Assembly: GCA_963803115.1 (NCBI GenBank)
Contig: CAWDLN010000007.1
Location: forward strand, 1 to 64,000
Direction of reading: 5' to 3'
Source: DATBGZ01 sp963803115
GTDB lineage: Bacteria; Actinomycetota; Actinomycetes; Mycobacteriales; Micromonosporaceae
DNA: 64,000 nucleotides
The notes below the pieces were generated by a model. That model ran no database searches, was not told the DNA's origin, and saw nothing but the letters and a program-made list of their open reading frames with translations. The first letter of the stretch is position 1. Each line of letters starts with the position of its first letter. Position numbers and translations under genes: made by a program. This document shows positions 25,211-35,002 of the stretch, piece after piece.

Positions 25211-26593
25211 TCACGATGCTTCGGTCAGCTGAGTCAGGCGCCGGGCTCGCCGGGCGCGACGAATCACCCTCAGCATGGTCTGCGGACGCTGTAGATCGGC
25301 CGGGCCCGAGAGCATGTTCAGCACGCTTAGAAAGGTGTTGGCGATCTTCTCGTCGACTGAGGCGGCGAGAAGCACCGCGTCCATGTAGCGGTGCAGCATC
25401 CGGATTCCGGCAGTCGGACCGGACGTGACCGGATAGCGGAGATCCTGCATCGCGGAAACCGTCCAGGCCTGGTGCGCGATGTCGGACATCGCCATTTGCG
25501 CGGTCCGGCTGAGCCTCGGCACGTCGGCGGTGCCTCGAAACGCGTTGCGCACCAACGTGTTCAGGCGTAGCGCCTGCACAGCTGCCACGGTCATCCCTTG
25601 GCCGTAAATGGGATTGAACGCGCACAGGCTGTCGCCCAGCACGATCAGACCCGCGGGCATCCTCGGCATTTTCTCGTAGTACCGGCGTTGGTTGGCAGTG
25701 TGGCGGTGACCCCAGATCGGCGACGCCGGCTCCGCGTCCTTGATCGCGTCGTAGAACTCGTGACTGCGCAACGAGCGAGCAAATTCGAGGTACCCGGCGT
25801 CGTCGGTCGGCGGATAATCCCGGCAGGCCCCGAGGAGCGTCACGACCCATTGATTTCCCTCGATCGGAAAGAAGATCCCTCCACGAGTGCCCGCGGGTGG
25901 AGCGAGCTGGATGTACATCCCCTTGAAGGCCTGCGGGAAGCCGTCCGGAATGGTGACCAGTCGCGTCGCGTAGCCCACCTGCGGGTCCACGATCTTCTCG
26001 GTCGGTGGCTTCAAACCCTGGGCGCTGAGCCAGCCAGACAACCCGGAGCGCCTGCCGGCCGCGTCCACGACCAGGTCCGCAGGCAGCTCGCTCTCATCGC
26101 TACCAGCACGAGAATTCACCCGGACCCCGGATACCGCATCGGCAGCCGAGAGTACGAGTCCGGTGACTTCGTGCCCGTCGATGAACCGCACCCGTCCGGT
26201 ATCTCTTACTCGCTGGCGGATGACATGCTCCAGCAGGACTCTGGTCGAGATCACCAGGTGCTGCTCCGCCGGCCACTGCGGCAGCCACCTGCCCACCGTC
26301 AGCAGCCACCGGAACTCACTCCAGAACGCCATCGGGCTTCCGCCCGCGGCGCGCAGATCGTCCTCCAGGTTGGGTAGCAACTGCTCGATGGCACGCATGC
26401 CGCCCGCCCACAACGTGTGCACGTGCCGGTCCTGCGGAACACCCGATCGATGCTCCGGAACATCCGTAAGCCGGTCACGCTCCACTATGGATACTTCGTC
26501 GAACGTGTCGCTCAACGCGCGCGCCGTAAGCATGCCGGCGATGCTGCCACCGATCACGATCGCACGGCTGCCGGCCACAGTTGTGCTCGCCAT
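25211..26593 (-). CDS. FAD-dependent monooxygenase-like protein
   Basis: The 460-residue protein has the N-terminal dinucleotide-binding motif AIVIGGSIAGMLTARALSD (residues 11-29), a DG-like motif (DLVVDAAGRRSG) and the FAD-binding LIVLGDSLCAFNPIYGQGMTVA near residue 330-350. This places it among class A flavin monooxygenases and related reductases. The substrate is unknown. I use the ATG at 26593 (MASTTVAGS); a TTG lies 12 bases upstream. It stands alone. Confidence 0.8.
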   Translation of the reverse strand: MASTTVAGSRAIVIGGSIAGMLTARALSDTFDEVSIVERDRLTDVPEHRSGVPQDRHVHTLWAGGMRAIEQLLPNLEDDLRAAGGSPMAFWSEFRWLLTVGRWLPQWPAEQHLVISTRVLLEHVIRQRVRDTGRVRFIDGHEVTGLVLSAADAVSGVRVNSRAGSDESELPADLVVDAAGRRSGLSGWLSAQGLKPPTEKIVDPQVGYATRLVTIPDGFPQAFKGMYIQLAPPAGTRGGIFFPIEGNQWVVTLLGACRDYPPTDDAGYLEFARSLRSHEFYDAIKDAEPASPIWGHRHTANQRRYYEKMPRMPAGLIVLGDSLCAFNPIYGQGMTVAAVQALRLNTLVRNAFRGTADVPRLSRTAQMAMSDIAHQAWTVSAMQDLRYPVTSGPTAGIRMLHRYMDAVLLAASVDEKIANTFLSVLNMLSGPADLQRPQTMLRVIRRARRARRLTQLTEAS

Positions 26594-26766
26594 GGTGCGC
26601 TCCAAGGAAAGTCGGCACTTTGCGGTGAGTATGTTTCGCGCCGGCTATCACGAGCCACCAGTAGGCGGCAACCTGACACTGAGCCACCGTGGGCACGTCC
26701 AGGCGACGTCGCGCCCAAAGCCACGAAACCGGATGGGCCTGATTGCCGCCGGGAACCCGGCTGGAA

Positions 26767-27879
26767 TCAGGCCCTGAGGCGGCTGATCGCGGCGGCAATG
26801 CGCTCGTCCGCTGCGGTCAGCGCCAACCGCACGTGACGCTGGCCCGCCGGTCCGTAGAAAGCACCGGGGGCCGCGAGGACGCCGCGACCGGCCAGCCAGT
26901 CCACTGTGGACCAGCAATCCTCGCCGCGGGTGGCCCAGAGGTAGAGCCCGGCCTCGGAGTGGTCCACGGTGAACCCAGCGGCGACGACCGCCTCACGAAG
27001 CCGGGTACGGCGAGCGGCGTAGACGGCTCGCTGCGCCCGGGCGTGGTCGGCGTCCCCGAGCGCGGCGACCATGGCCGCCTGCACCGGCGCCGGCATTATC
27101 AGGCCGGCGTGCTTACGCACCGCCAGCAGTTCTCCGACCAGGGATGGATCACCCGCGACGAAACCGGCGCGATAGCCGGCCAGATTGGACCGCTTCGACA
27201 GCGAATGAACCGCGAGCACGCTCTCGTACGAGCCATCCGTCACCGACGGCGAGAGGATCGAGACGGGCTCCTGTTCCCAGCCGAGTTCGAGATAGCACTC
27301 ATCGCTCGCGACCACTGCCCCGATCGAGCGGGCCCACTCGACAACCTTGCGCAGATGGGCGGCCGGCAGTACCCGACCGTGCGGATTGCCGGGCGAATTC
27401 ACCCAGACCAGGCGCACCCGCGGCGCGGGGCCGACGCCGACGGTCGAGTCCGACCGCAGGACGGACGCTCCGGCGAGTCGGACGCCGACCTCGTAGGTCG
27501 GGTAGCACACCGTCGGGATGACCACCGTGTCCCCTGGGCCGAGCCCGAGCTGCGACGGCAGCGCCGCCACGAGTTCCTTGGACCCGATCGTCGGAAGCAC
27601 CCCGTCGGTGCCAAGGGTCGCGCCACAGCGGTCGGCCAGATACTCGGCGATCGCCGCCCGAAGCTGCGAAGTACCGGCCGTCGGCGGATAGCCCGGCGCG
27701 TCCGCGGCTGCGGCCAGGGCCTGCTGAACGGCCGCCGACACCGGGTCGACCGGCGTCCCGATCGACAGGTCTACCAGCCCGTCCGGGTGCGCGCTCGCCC
27801 GCACCTTGGCTGGCTCGAGCAGGTCCCACGGAAAGTCGGGCAGCCCCGCCGACACCCTCGTCGGCGCGGAGATGGACAC
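26767..27879 (-). CDS. dapC: Succinyldiaminopimelate transaminase
   Basis: The 370-residue protein is a fold-type I aminotransferase: the N-terminal LPDFPWDLLEPAKVRA block, YPPTAGTSQLRAAIAEYL, WVNSPGNPHG, ASDECYLELGW and the PLP Lys in VHSLSKRSNLAGYRAGF. It transfers the amino group to N-succinyl-2-amino-6-ketopimelate in lysine and peptidoglycan precursor synthesis. The assignment to DapC is strengthened by its partner: it follows fdxA by two bases, the fdxA-dapC order seen across actinobacteria. I chose the GTG at 27879; the frame is open to 28017 inside fdxA. Confidence 0.88.
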   Translation of the reverse strand: MSISAPTRVSAGLPDFPWDLLEPAKVRASAHPDGLVDLSIGTPVDPVSAAVQQALAAAADAPGYPPTAGTSQLRAAIAEYLADRCGATLGTDGVLPTIGSKELVAALPSQLGLGPGDTVVIPTVCYPTYEVGVRLAGASVLRSDSTVGVGPAPRVRLVWVNSPGNPHGRVLPAAHLRKVVEWARSIGAVVASDECYLELGWEQEPVSILSPSVTDGSYESVLAVHSLSKRSNLAGYRAGFVAGDPSLVGELLAVRKHAGLIMPAPVQAAMVAALGDADHARAQRAVYAARRTRLREAVVAAGFTVDHSEAGLYLWATRGEDCWSTVDWLAGRGVLAAPGAFYGPAGQRHVRLALTAADERIAAAISRLRA

Positions 27880-27881
27880 CG

Positions 27882-28208
27882 TCAGTGCTCGCGCTCCTGC
27901 GGCGGGAGCGCCGCTATAAACTCCACGTCTTTGTCGATCTTGCCGACCTTGGACGCGCCACCGGGTGAGCCGACGTCTTCGAAGAACGAGTAGTTCGCCG
28001 CCGTGTACTCCTTCCACTGCTCCGGCACGTCGTCCTCGTAGAAGATCGCCTCGACCGGGCAGACGGGTTCACACGCACCGCAGTCGACGCACTCGTCGGG
28101 GTGGATGTAGAGCATCCGGTTGCCCTCGTAGATGCAGTCGACGGGGCACTCCTCGATGCACGCCTTGTCCAGCAGATCCACGCATGGCTCGGCGATGATG
28201 TATGTCAC
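27882..28208 (-). CDS. fdxA: Seven-iron ferredoxin FdxA
   Basis: The 108-residue protein starts at a GTG (MTYIIAEPC) with GAAGGA upstream. It has the ligand pattern of 7Fe ferredoxins: C-x7-C-x3-CPVDC for the 3Fe-4S site and CVDCGACEPVCPVEAI for the 4Fe-4S site. It is a soluble electron carrier, used in actinobacteria by cytochromes P450 and other oxidoreductases. It is coupled to dapC and divergent from the GNAT gene. Confidence 0.92.
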   Translation of the reverse strand: MTYIIAEPCVDLLDKACIEECPVDCIYEGNRMLYIHPDECVDCGACEPVCPVEAIFYEDDVPEQWKEYTAANYSFFEDVGSPGGASKVGKIDKDVEFIAALPPQEREH

Positions 28209-28341
28209 CGGTGGTCCTTCCCTCGACCCACAGCGATCAGCTAATCCCAGGGACACGGCACGATCTTCCGCTCCCAGGGCCCAGCCTAATATCCCCGCTG
28301 ACATAGGGACATCACGGCGTACCCCAGATCGGAGGCTGAGC

Positions 28342-29262
28342 GTGTTGCAGGGACGTGATCTCGGCCACCGGGTGGTGGTGCGCCACCGCACGCCGTTAGG
28401 GCCGACCGATGTCCTGGGGCAGTTGATCTCCATCGACGCGGACCGTCTCGTGGTCCGTACCGAAGCCGGCGACCAACACGAGATCCGGCGCGCGGACGTG
28501 ATCGCCGGCAAGCCCATTCCGGACCGGCCGACCCGATACTCGGAGATCATCGCGCTGGAAGATGTGGCCAATCGGGCCTGGCTCGCGCCGGAGATCGAAC
28601 GGCTCGGCGACTGGCTGCTCCGAGCCGCCGAGGGCTGGACCAATCGCGCCAACTCAGCCCTCCCGCTCGGCGATGCGGGCGTGCCGCTCGCTGACGCGGC
28701 ACAGGCGTGCCGGGACTGGTACGTCGAGCGCGGCCTGCTCCCGAAGATCACCGTCCCGCTGCCCGTGCGCCGCGACGTGGCTCGGCATCTCGAGGCGGCC
28801 GGGTGGACCGCCCAGCCGCGCGTGCTCGTGCAGACGGCGACCTTGGCCGGCATGCCCACCGCGGCAGTGCCGCTGCACGAGCAGCCGTCGGCCGAGTTCC
28901 TGGCGATCATCCGGGCTCGAAAGGCCAGCCTGCCGGCCGCGGCTCATCACGTGATGCTCAACGCGCCGTCGGTACGGTTCGCCGAAGCCCGGTCCGACGA
29001 CGGCACCCTGCTGGCGGTCGCCCGGGGAGCCGTCGTCGACGACTGGCTGCACCTAGGTCTCGTCGAGGTGATCCCGCAAGCACGTGGACGGGGACTTGGT
29101 CAGTCGACTTCGGTGGCGCTGGCGGCGTGGGCCCGCGAGCTAGGCGCGACCCGGGCGGTGCTACAGGTCGAGGAACACAACGAGGCGGCGGTACGGCTCT
29201 ACGCCCGCCTCGGTTTCCACACCCACCACACGTACGTCACCTACCACCGCGCTTCCACATGA
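28342..29262 (+). CDS. GNAT acetyltransferase with SH3-like N-terminal domain
   Basis: The 306-residue protein starts at GTG 28342, six bases after GGAGG. Residues 5-60 look like a small beta barrel (LGHRVVVRHRT, LGQLISIDADRLVVRT). Residues 170-300 are a GNAT domain with the acetyl-CoA loop PQARGRGLGQS and the terminal AAVRLYARLGFHTHHTY. The acceptor is unknown. This gene lies next to fdxA-dapC in many actinobacteria, divergently as here. Confidence 0.8.
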   Translation: MLQGRDLGHRVVVRHRTPLGPTDVLGQLISIDADRLVVRTEAGDQHEIRRADVIAGKPIPDRPTRYSEIIALEDVANRAWLAPEIERLGDWLLRAAEGWTNRANSALPLGDAGVPLADAAQACRDWYVERGLLPKITVPLPVRRDVARHLEAAGWTAQPRVLVQTATLAGMPTAAVPLHEQPSAEFLAIIRARKASLPAAAHHVMLNAPSVRFAEARSDDGTLLAVARGAVVDDWLHLGLVEVIPQARGRGLGQSTSVALAAWARELGATRAVLQVEEHNEAAVRLYARLGFHTHHTYVTYHRAST

Positions 29263-29369
29263 GCCCCGTTCCAATGCCACAAGATCCCGGGGATCATGGC
29301 CTTGAAACGGACAAAAGGTGTCGATCATGTGGTGCAGGACATGGTCAGCGCGTAGTCACAGGATCGTTC

Positions 29370-29834
29370 TCAGCGCACGGTGCGGTGGGGCCGCTTCTGG
29401 TAGCGCTCCTCGTACCGGCGCAGTCCTCGGCTCTTCCAGTCTTTGCCCGCCACGATCGTGCCGACGAAGCCGAGGAATACGCCGATCGCGGCCAACCCGA
29501 GGAACTGCAGGAACTCCCCGACGAAGGAGGCCAGGCCTTCCTTGAACGGAGTGGTGCCGCCAACGAATGGTCCGATGATCAACGAGAGCAGTGCGCCGAC
29601 GACGGCAGCCGTGCCGAGGTCGAAGAAGATCCGGGAGAAGGGATAACGGATCGCCCAGTAGATGGCGGCACCGACCATCAGCAAGATGACCGCACCCGCA
29701 CCGATATACGCCATCGGGTCCGTCCCAGCCGTGTTGTCGGAGAACGCCAGGCGGCTAATGAGACGGGAAATCCCATTGATCAGGAAGATCGCAAGCGCTA
29801 CCAGGCCAACCCGTACCCACCGGTTCTTCCACAT
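29370..29834 (-). CDS. Integral membrane protein, unknown
   Basis: The 154-residue protein starts at ATG 29834 with GGAGG five bases upstream. It has four hydrophobic segments (about residues 9-27, 42-60, 72-92, 102-125) and a basic C-terminal tail (KDWKSRGLRRYEERYQKR). I do not recognise the family. The open frame upstream to 31235 is a shadow of the DUF2254 gene. Confidence 0.65.
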   Translation of the reverse strand: MWKNRWVRVGLVALAIFLINGISRLISRLAFSDNTAGTDPMAYIGAGAVILLMVGAAIYWAIRYPFSRIFFDLGTAAVVGALLSLIIGPFVGGTTPFKEGLASFVGEFLQFLGLAAIGVFLGFVGTIVAGKDWKSRGLRRYEERYQKRPHRTVR

Positions 29835-29987
29835 GTCAACCTCCGTACGCCGGCGCCCTTCGTCGTAAGCGATCGAGGCGAATGGTATGGCACCGCAGCG
29901 GCACCGTCGACACGACGTCAAGCTTGGCCGGCGCAACCGGACGAGCGCAGAACGTGACCTCATGAATGGGTCTACTAGCCTGCACCC

Positions 29988-31322
29988 GTGGACCGCGACG
30001 TCATCCCAGCCGAGTTCATCACCGCCGCCGAGGAGCACGTCGCACCGTACGCGCGCCGGCTTCGGTGGCGGGCACTGCGCAACCGGCGGCAGGAGAGTCT
30101 GCTCTTCCTGCCCATGGTGTTGTTGATCGCCGCGATCGTAGTCGAGGCGGTGGCGGCGGCCATCGACCGTCGTTACGCCATCGCCGGCACGCTGCGGTTC
30201 GCATTGCCGCCGGACGCCGCGGTGACCCTGCTCGCCACGGTCGCGGGTGCCACGATCACGACGGCCGGCGTGGTGTTCTCCCTGTTGGTCGTGACGCTGC
30301 AACTGGCGAGCGGGCAGTTCTCGCCTCGGGTGCTCCGGACGTTCTGGCGCGATCGGTTCGCGCAGGTGCTGATCGGCCTGCTGCTGGCCACGTTCGCGTT
30401 CTGCGTGCTCGCACTGACGCAGATAGATACGTCCGCCGCCGAGGCGCCCGCCCTGACCGTCCTTCTCGCTCTCTTGCTGGCATTCGCGTCGATCCTGACG
30501 ATCGTCGCGTACCTGAACCGGATCACTCGGCCGCAGTACGTCGGCCGCATCATGGAACGCATCGCGGCCGAGACCATGGTGCTCGTGCGCATCGAGACGG
30601 GCACCGACACGGTCGAGGCGCAGGACGTGAATCGGCTCGGCCAACCGCTCGTCGTGCACGGCGCGGTCGACGGCTGGGTTCAGCAGGTGAGCTATCCAGC
30701 CGTGGCGGCGGCGACGCCGCCCGGCTCCATGATCCGGATCGAGACTCGGCCCGGTGCCTACCTGGTCGCCGGGGAACCCATCGCCACGATCTGGCCGCCG
30801 GCCGGGGTTGCGGTCACCCAGAGGCAGGCGGGCAAGGTTACCGCCCTGGTGCGTAACGCACTCATCCTCGGCTATGCGAGAACCATGCAGCAGGACATCG
30901 ATTTCGGCCTGCGCCAACTCAATGACATCGCGCTGCGAGCCCTCTCGCCCGCAGTCAACGACCCGACCACGGCGATCGAGGCCGTACTGCGCATCTCCTC
31001 GATCATGCGGCCACTCGTTCAAACTGACCTGCCGGCTCAGGTGGTCGCGGCTGGCGACGGTCGGGTGCTGCTCACGCCGTGGGAGCTTGACCACGCCGAG
31101 TACGTCAGTCACGCATTCGGACAGCTGCGCGTCTACGCCGCACCGCACGCCCAGGTCGCGCTGGCGCTCGTCCGCGCGCTCTGCATGCTTCGTACGGCCA
31201 GCACGCAGCCGTTGGCGACGCGGGAGCTGGAGCACCAGCTCGACTTGACTCTGCAGGCCTGCGAGCGAGCATCGCTCCTGCCCGCCGACCTCGAGATGAA
31301 TCGCGCCGCCTCCGCGCGGTGA
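29988..31322 (+). CDS. DUF2254 membrane protein
   Basis: The 444-residue protein starts at GTG 29988. It has four membrane helices in the first 180 residues and a large soluble C-terminal half with LNDIALRALSPAVNDPTTAIEAVLRI, the hallmark of DUF2254 (about residues 312-337). The function of the family is unknown. It is divergent from the small membrane protein at 29370 and converges with the gene at 31329. Confidence 0.8.
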   Translation: MDRDVIPAEFITAAEEHVAPYARRLRWRALRNRRQESLLFLPMVLLIAAIVVEAVAAAIDRRYAIAGTLRFALPPDAAVTLLATVAGATITTAGVVFSLLVVTLQLASGQFSPRVLRTFWRDRFAQVLIGLLLATFAFCVLALTQIDTSAAEAPALTVLLALLLAFASILTIVAYLNRITRPQYVGRIMERIAAETMVLVRIETGTDTVEAQDVNRLGQPLVVHGAVDGWVQQVSYPAVAAATPPGSMIRIETRPGAYLVAGEPIATIWPPAGVAVTQRQAGKVTALVRNALILGYARTMQQDIDFGLRQLNDIALRALSPAVNDPTTAIEAVLRISSIMRPLVQTDLPAQVVAAGDGRVLLTPWELDHAEYVSHAFGQLRVYAAPHAQVALALVRALCMLRTASTQPLATRELEHQLDLTLQACERASLLPADLEMNRAASAR

Positions 31323-31328
31323 CGGGAT

Positions 31329-31757
31329 CTAGGGGCGCGAGCGGCGCGGCGCGAAGAGCCGGTACGCGGTCACGCCGATCGTGACCGTACCCGCGAGCAT
31401 GTACACGGTCGCCACCCAGTTCTGGTCGATCAGCACCAGATCACCCTCGTTGGTGCGGGCCGACATCACCAGGGACAGGAGCAGCCAGACCGCACCCGGT
31501 ATGAGGCTCAGCCAGACATGGCCCGTGACCTCGTGAGCGAACCGGATCAGCGTCACGAGTCCGGCCACGACCAGGACGACCGACACCGGGATGAGCACGT
31601 CGCCGATCCGGTACGGCGTGAGGAACGCGCAGACCAGGGCGAGGAGCACGGCGCCCCAGGACGCCACGACGATTCCGGCGATCTTCAGCCAGGTCTCGGA
31701 GGATCGCTTCGGCACCGGCGGCGGGGCAGCCTCGTTCGAGGGCGGCGCCTCGGTCAC
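31329..31757 (-). CDS. Small membrane protein coupled to mshB
   Basis: The 142-residue protein has a Pro-rich cytoplasmic start and four hydrophobic helices (about residues 24-44, 52-68, 82-98, 112-130). Its ATG overlaps the mshB stop by four bases, so it is co-translated with mshB. No known family motif is seen; small membrane proteins in this position are common in related actinomycetes. Confidence 0.65.
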   Translation of the reverse strand: MTEAPPSNEAAPPPVPKRSSETWLKIAGIVVASWGAVLLALVCAFLTPYRIGDVLIPVSVVLVVAGLVTLIRFAHEVTGHVWLSLIPGAVWLLLSLVMSARTNEGDLVLIDQNWVATVYMLAGTVTIGVTAYRLFAPRRSRP

Positions 31758-32653
31758 GCGGGCGCCGTCCCGGTCCCCGCGAAGAGGTCAGCTTCCCAGC
31801 CCTCTGGCCCCTCGCCGGGGCCACGGGTGCCGGCGACGAGTTCGTAGTACTCCACGCCCAGGTACTCCTTGCCGAAGCTCTCGGCGAGAGTGAACAGCCA
31901 CGAGTCGGTCGGGATCTGGGTGGCATGCGCCCGGACCGCCGCCATCTTGGCATCGGCGAAGTCGTGTGCTTCGATGCGGGCCGCGATCCGTTCGTCCGGT
32001 ACCGCGAGCGGGATCTGGTCCACATCGGTCACGCCGGCGAACGGGTTGTTGTCGCTGCGCTCGAATCGTTCGAGTCCCGCCAGCATGACGCTGCGCGGGA
32101 TGGCGGTCCAGTAAACCTTGGCCGGACCGAAGCCGGCCTCGGTGGCGAGCTCGGCGGCGCGCATCGCGACCCGGTGCGACTGGATATGGTCCGGGTGACC
32201 GTACGAGCCGTTGGCGTCGTACGTGACCAGAACCTGCGGCCGTACCTCGCGCATGATCTCGACCAGGTGGCCGGCGGCCTCGTCGACGTCGGCGCCCCAG
32301 AAGGCGCGCGGGTGCTCGTTGGCGGGCAGGCCCATCATGCCGGAGTCGCGGTAACGGCCGGCGCCCCCAAGAAACCGATGGTCGGTGACTCCCATCGCGG
32401 CGCAGGCCCGCTCAAGCTCCACGAACCGGTATCCGCCGAGCTGATCCGCCTCCGATGCGGCCAGCCTGGCCAGCTCCGGTACGAAGATCTCACCCTCTTC
32501 GCCGAGGGTGCAGGTCACGAGAGTGACATGCGCGCCGTCGGCGGCGTACATGGCCATCGTGGCGCCACCGCTGATCGTCTCGTCGTCTGGATGGGCGTGC
32601 ACGAACAGGATCCGCCGGGCCGGCAGCGCCGCGGTGATGGTCACCCGGCCCAC
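31754..32653 (-). CDS. mshB: Mycothiol biosynthesis deacetylase MshB
   Basis: The 299-residue protein is a LmbE/PIG-L zinc deacetylase. The zinc and catalytic motif HPDDE is at residues 21-25 and the second metal His lies in YGHPDH near residue 155. MshB removes the acetyl group from N-acetylglucosaminyl-inositol, the second step of mycothiol synthesis. Length and motifs match MshB, not Mca. The GTG at 32653 lies only 31 bases from the start of the divergent peptidase gene. Confidence 0.9.
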   Translation of the reverse strand: MGRVTITAALPARRILFVHAHPDDETISGGATMAMYAADGAHVTLVTCTLGEEGEIFVPELARLAASEADQLGGYRFVELERACAAMGVTDHRFLGGAGRYRDSGMMGLPANEHPRAFWGADVDEAAGHLVEIMREVRPQVLVTYDANGSYGHPDHIQSHRVAMRAAELATEAGFGPAKVYWTAIPRSVMLAGLERFERSDNNPFAGVTDVDQIPLAVPDERIAARIEAHDFADAKMAAVRAHATQIPTDSWLFTLAESFGKEYLGVEYYELVAGTRGPGEGPEGWEADLFAGTGTAPA

Positions 32654-32684
32654 TCTACGCGGGCGGCCATGCGACGATCACGAG

Positions 32685-34817
32685 GTGACGGTGCCAGCCG
32701 ACTACCCAGAGCTTTCCGCCCGTACGAGCGGATTCCGGTGCGGTGAGGCACGCGCGGTAACCGTCGGCGGTGACGGTGCAAGGGTCGTCTTCCTCCGGTC
32801 GGCGGGCCCCGAGGATCGGGCTGACGCATTGTGGGTCTTCGACGTCGGCACCGGCATCGAGCGATGCGTCGCCGACCCTTCGACCATGGGCCCTGGAACG
32901 GCGGACCTCCCTGACGCCGAACGCGCCCTGCGGGAGCGGTTGCGACTGTCGGCGAGCGGAATCGGTTCCTACGCGACCGACCCGCTGGCCCTCGTTGCCG
33001 CCTTCACGATCGGCGGGACGCTCGTCACCGTGGACCTGCACCCGGACGCCAATACTCGACCGGTGCCGCGACCGGCGGCGCCGGGCGTCGTCGACCCCCG
33101 CCCGGACCCGACGGGGCAGCGGGTTGCTTACGTCAGCGACGGCGTGCTGCGGGTTCTCGATCTCGGCAGCGATGAGGACTCACTGCTGGCCGGAGAGGCC
33201 GGCAACCCGCAGGTGACCTGGGGGCTGGCCGACTTCATCGCCGCTGAGGAGTTCGACCGGTATCGCGGTTTCTGGTGGTCCCCGGACGGGGTGGCCATAC
33301 TCGCCGCCCGGGTCGACAACACCCGCGTACAGACGTGGCACCTGCATGACCCCGCCGACCCGGCGTCGCCGCCACGGAATCTCGCCTATCCCTCGGCCGG
33401 CACCGCAAACGCCGAGGTGACCTTGCACCTACTCGACCTCGACGGTGGTTGGGTCGACGTGCATTGGGATCGAGAAACCTACCCGTACCTCGTCGGCGTC
33501 TCCTGGTCCGAGGTCGGTGGCCCGCTGGTGACCGTCCTAAGAAGACTCCAGCAGCACGGCCTAGTGCTGGCGGTCGACCCGCGCACCGGCGAGACCCAGG
33601 TCCACGCCGAGCTTGCCGATCCGCGGTGGGTCGAGCCAGTCCCCGGCTCGCCGGCCTATCTCTCCGACGGCCGGGTGCTCATCGGCGGCGAACTCGCCCA
33701 CGACGGGTACGACGCTCGGTGCCTATTCGCCGACGGTGGGCTGCTCACACCGGCATCGCTGTACGTGCGGCGGATCTGTGGCCGGCTCGGTGCCGACCTG
33801 CTCGTGGAGGCAAGCGAGGGCGAGCCTAGCGAGCAGCACCTCTACCGGGTGGGCACCCGAACCGGAGCGCCCACAGTGGAGGTATCGCGGATCACCACCG
33901 ATCCGGGCTGGCACGTGGGCCACGCCGGAGGCGACACGCTCGTCATCGGGGCGCTTTCGTTGGATCATGCCGGCACTCGATGGACTGTCCATTCGGGACA
34001 GTCCATTGTGGGTACGATCGGTACGATGGCGGCGTTCCCGCCGTACGCGCCCCGGCCGGCGCTCGAGCGGGTGACCGACCGTCGCCTCCCGACCGGTGTG
34101 CTTTACCCGCGCCTGCACGTCGCCGGGCGCAAGCTGCCGGTGCTGGTTGACATATACGGCGGACCGGGGCATCAAGAGGTGCTCTCCGTCCGTAGCCGGT
34201 GGCTAGAGCGGCAGTGGTGGGCCGACGCCGGCTTCGCGGTGGTCGTGGTCGACAACCGTGGCACGCCCGGCGTCGCGCCGTCGTTCGAAAAGGTCGTGCA
34301 CCGGCGGCTGGCCGACGTGATCCTGGCCGACCAGGTGGATGCCCTGGTTGCCTTGGCGGACAAACACTCCGACCTGGACCTGAGCCGAGTAGCCATCCGG
34401 GGCTGGTCGTTCGGCGGATGGCTGGCGGCGTTGGCCGTGCTCCGGCGACCCGACGTCTACCGTTGCGCCATCGTCGGCGCCCCGGTCACCGACTGGACCC
34501 TGTACGACACCGCCTACACGGAGCGCTATCTCGGCCTGCCCGGCGATGGCGGCGAGGTCTACGTCCACAACTCGCTGCTCGAGGCCGCCGGCGAGCGGCC
34601 GCTACGGCCGGAAGAGGCCCGACCGATGCTGATCGTGCACGGGCTCGCCGACGACAACGTCGTGGCCGCCCACACCTTGCGCCTGTCGGCGGCATTGCTC
34701 GCCGCCGGCCGCCCGCACGCGGTGATTCCGTTGACCGGCGCCACTCACATGGCCGCCGGCGGCGTCGCGCAAAGGCTCCTTCGCGTTGAGCTCGACTACT
34801 TGCGCCGCAACCTCTGA
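32685..34817 (+). CDS. S9 dipeptidyl-peptidase IV-like serine peptidase
   Basis: The 710-residue protein has a DPPIV beta-propeller N-terminal domain (about residues 1-440, with EEFDRYRGFWWSPDG) and an alpha/beta-hydrolase domain. The nucleophile is in RGWSFGGWLAAL, the acid in HGLADDNV and the His in GATHMAAG. It has no signal peptide, so it is probably cytosolic. It cleaves dipeptides from peptide N-termini, often after Pro or Ala. The start is a GTG (GAGGTGACG) without a good Shine-Dalgarno, 31 bases from mshB, so leaderless translation is possible. Confidence 0.85.
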   Translation: MTVPADYPELSARTSGFRCGEARAVTVGGDGARVVFLRSAGPEDRADALWVFDVGTGIERCVADPSTMGPGTADLPDAERALRERLRLSASGIGSYATDPLALVAAFTIGGTLVTVDLHPDANTRPVPRPAAPGVVDPRPDPTGQRVAYVSDGVLRVLDLGSDEDSLLAGEAGNPQVTWGLADFIAAEEFDRYRGFWWSPDGVAILAARVDNTRVQTWHLHDPADPASPPRNLAYPSAGTANAEVTLHLLDLDGGWVDVHWDRETYPYLVGVSWSEVGGPLVTVLRRLQQHGLVLAVDPRTGETQVHAELADPRWVEPVPGSPAYLSDGRVLIGGELAHDGYDARCLFADGGLLTPASLYVRRICGRLGADLLVEASEGEPSEQHLYRVGTRTGAPTVEVSRITTDPGWHVGHAGGDTLVIGALSLDHAGTRWTVHSGQSIVGTIGTMAAFPPYAPRPALERVTDRRLPTGVLYPRLHVAGRKLPVLVDIYGGPGHQEVLSVRSRWLERQWWADAGFAVVVVDNRGTPGVAPSFEKVVHRRLADVILADQVDALVALADKHSDLDLSRVAIRGWSFGGWLAALAVLRRPDVYRCAIVGAPVTDWTLYDTAYTERYLGLPGDGGEVYVHNSLLEAAGERPLRPEEARPMLIVHGLADDNVVAAHTLRLSAALLAAGRPHAVIPLTGATHMAAGGVAQRLLRVELDYLRRNL
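33981..34005. repeat. Perfect 10-bp inverted repeat inside the S9 peptidase gene
   Basis: TGGACTGTCC (33981-33990) and GGACAGTCCA (33996-34005) pair perfectly around ATTCG, inside the coding region between propeller and hydrolase domains. Related TGTCCA/TGGACA pairs occur near 17284. No function is evident. Confidence 0.5.
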
Positions 34818-35002
34818 GTGCAAGGAAGGTGCGCACTTGTCGCGTTTGTTCGCGGCTGCGGGGCTCGCTGCCGCTCGCTCCTCGCGCTCACCTCATACGT
34901 TTTCTGACCATGAAGGGCGCCTTCCTCACGCCGCGAACAGGCGTGGGTGCAAGGGGAATTTCTAGTCACGCGAAGGCACCCGGTCGTGAAAGGCTGGTGG
35001 CC

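Noticed and set aside
29835..31235. Upstream part of a 621-residue minus-strand frame
   Set aside because: Only the last 154 residues look like a protein, with a good ribosome site at 29834. The rest is antisense to the DUF2254 gene.
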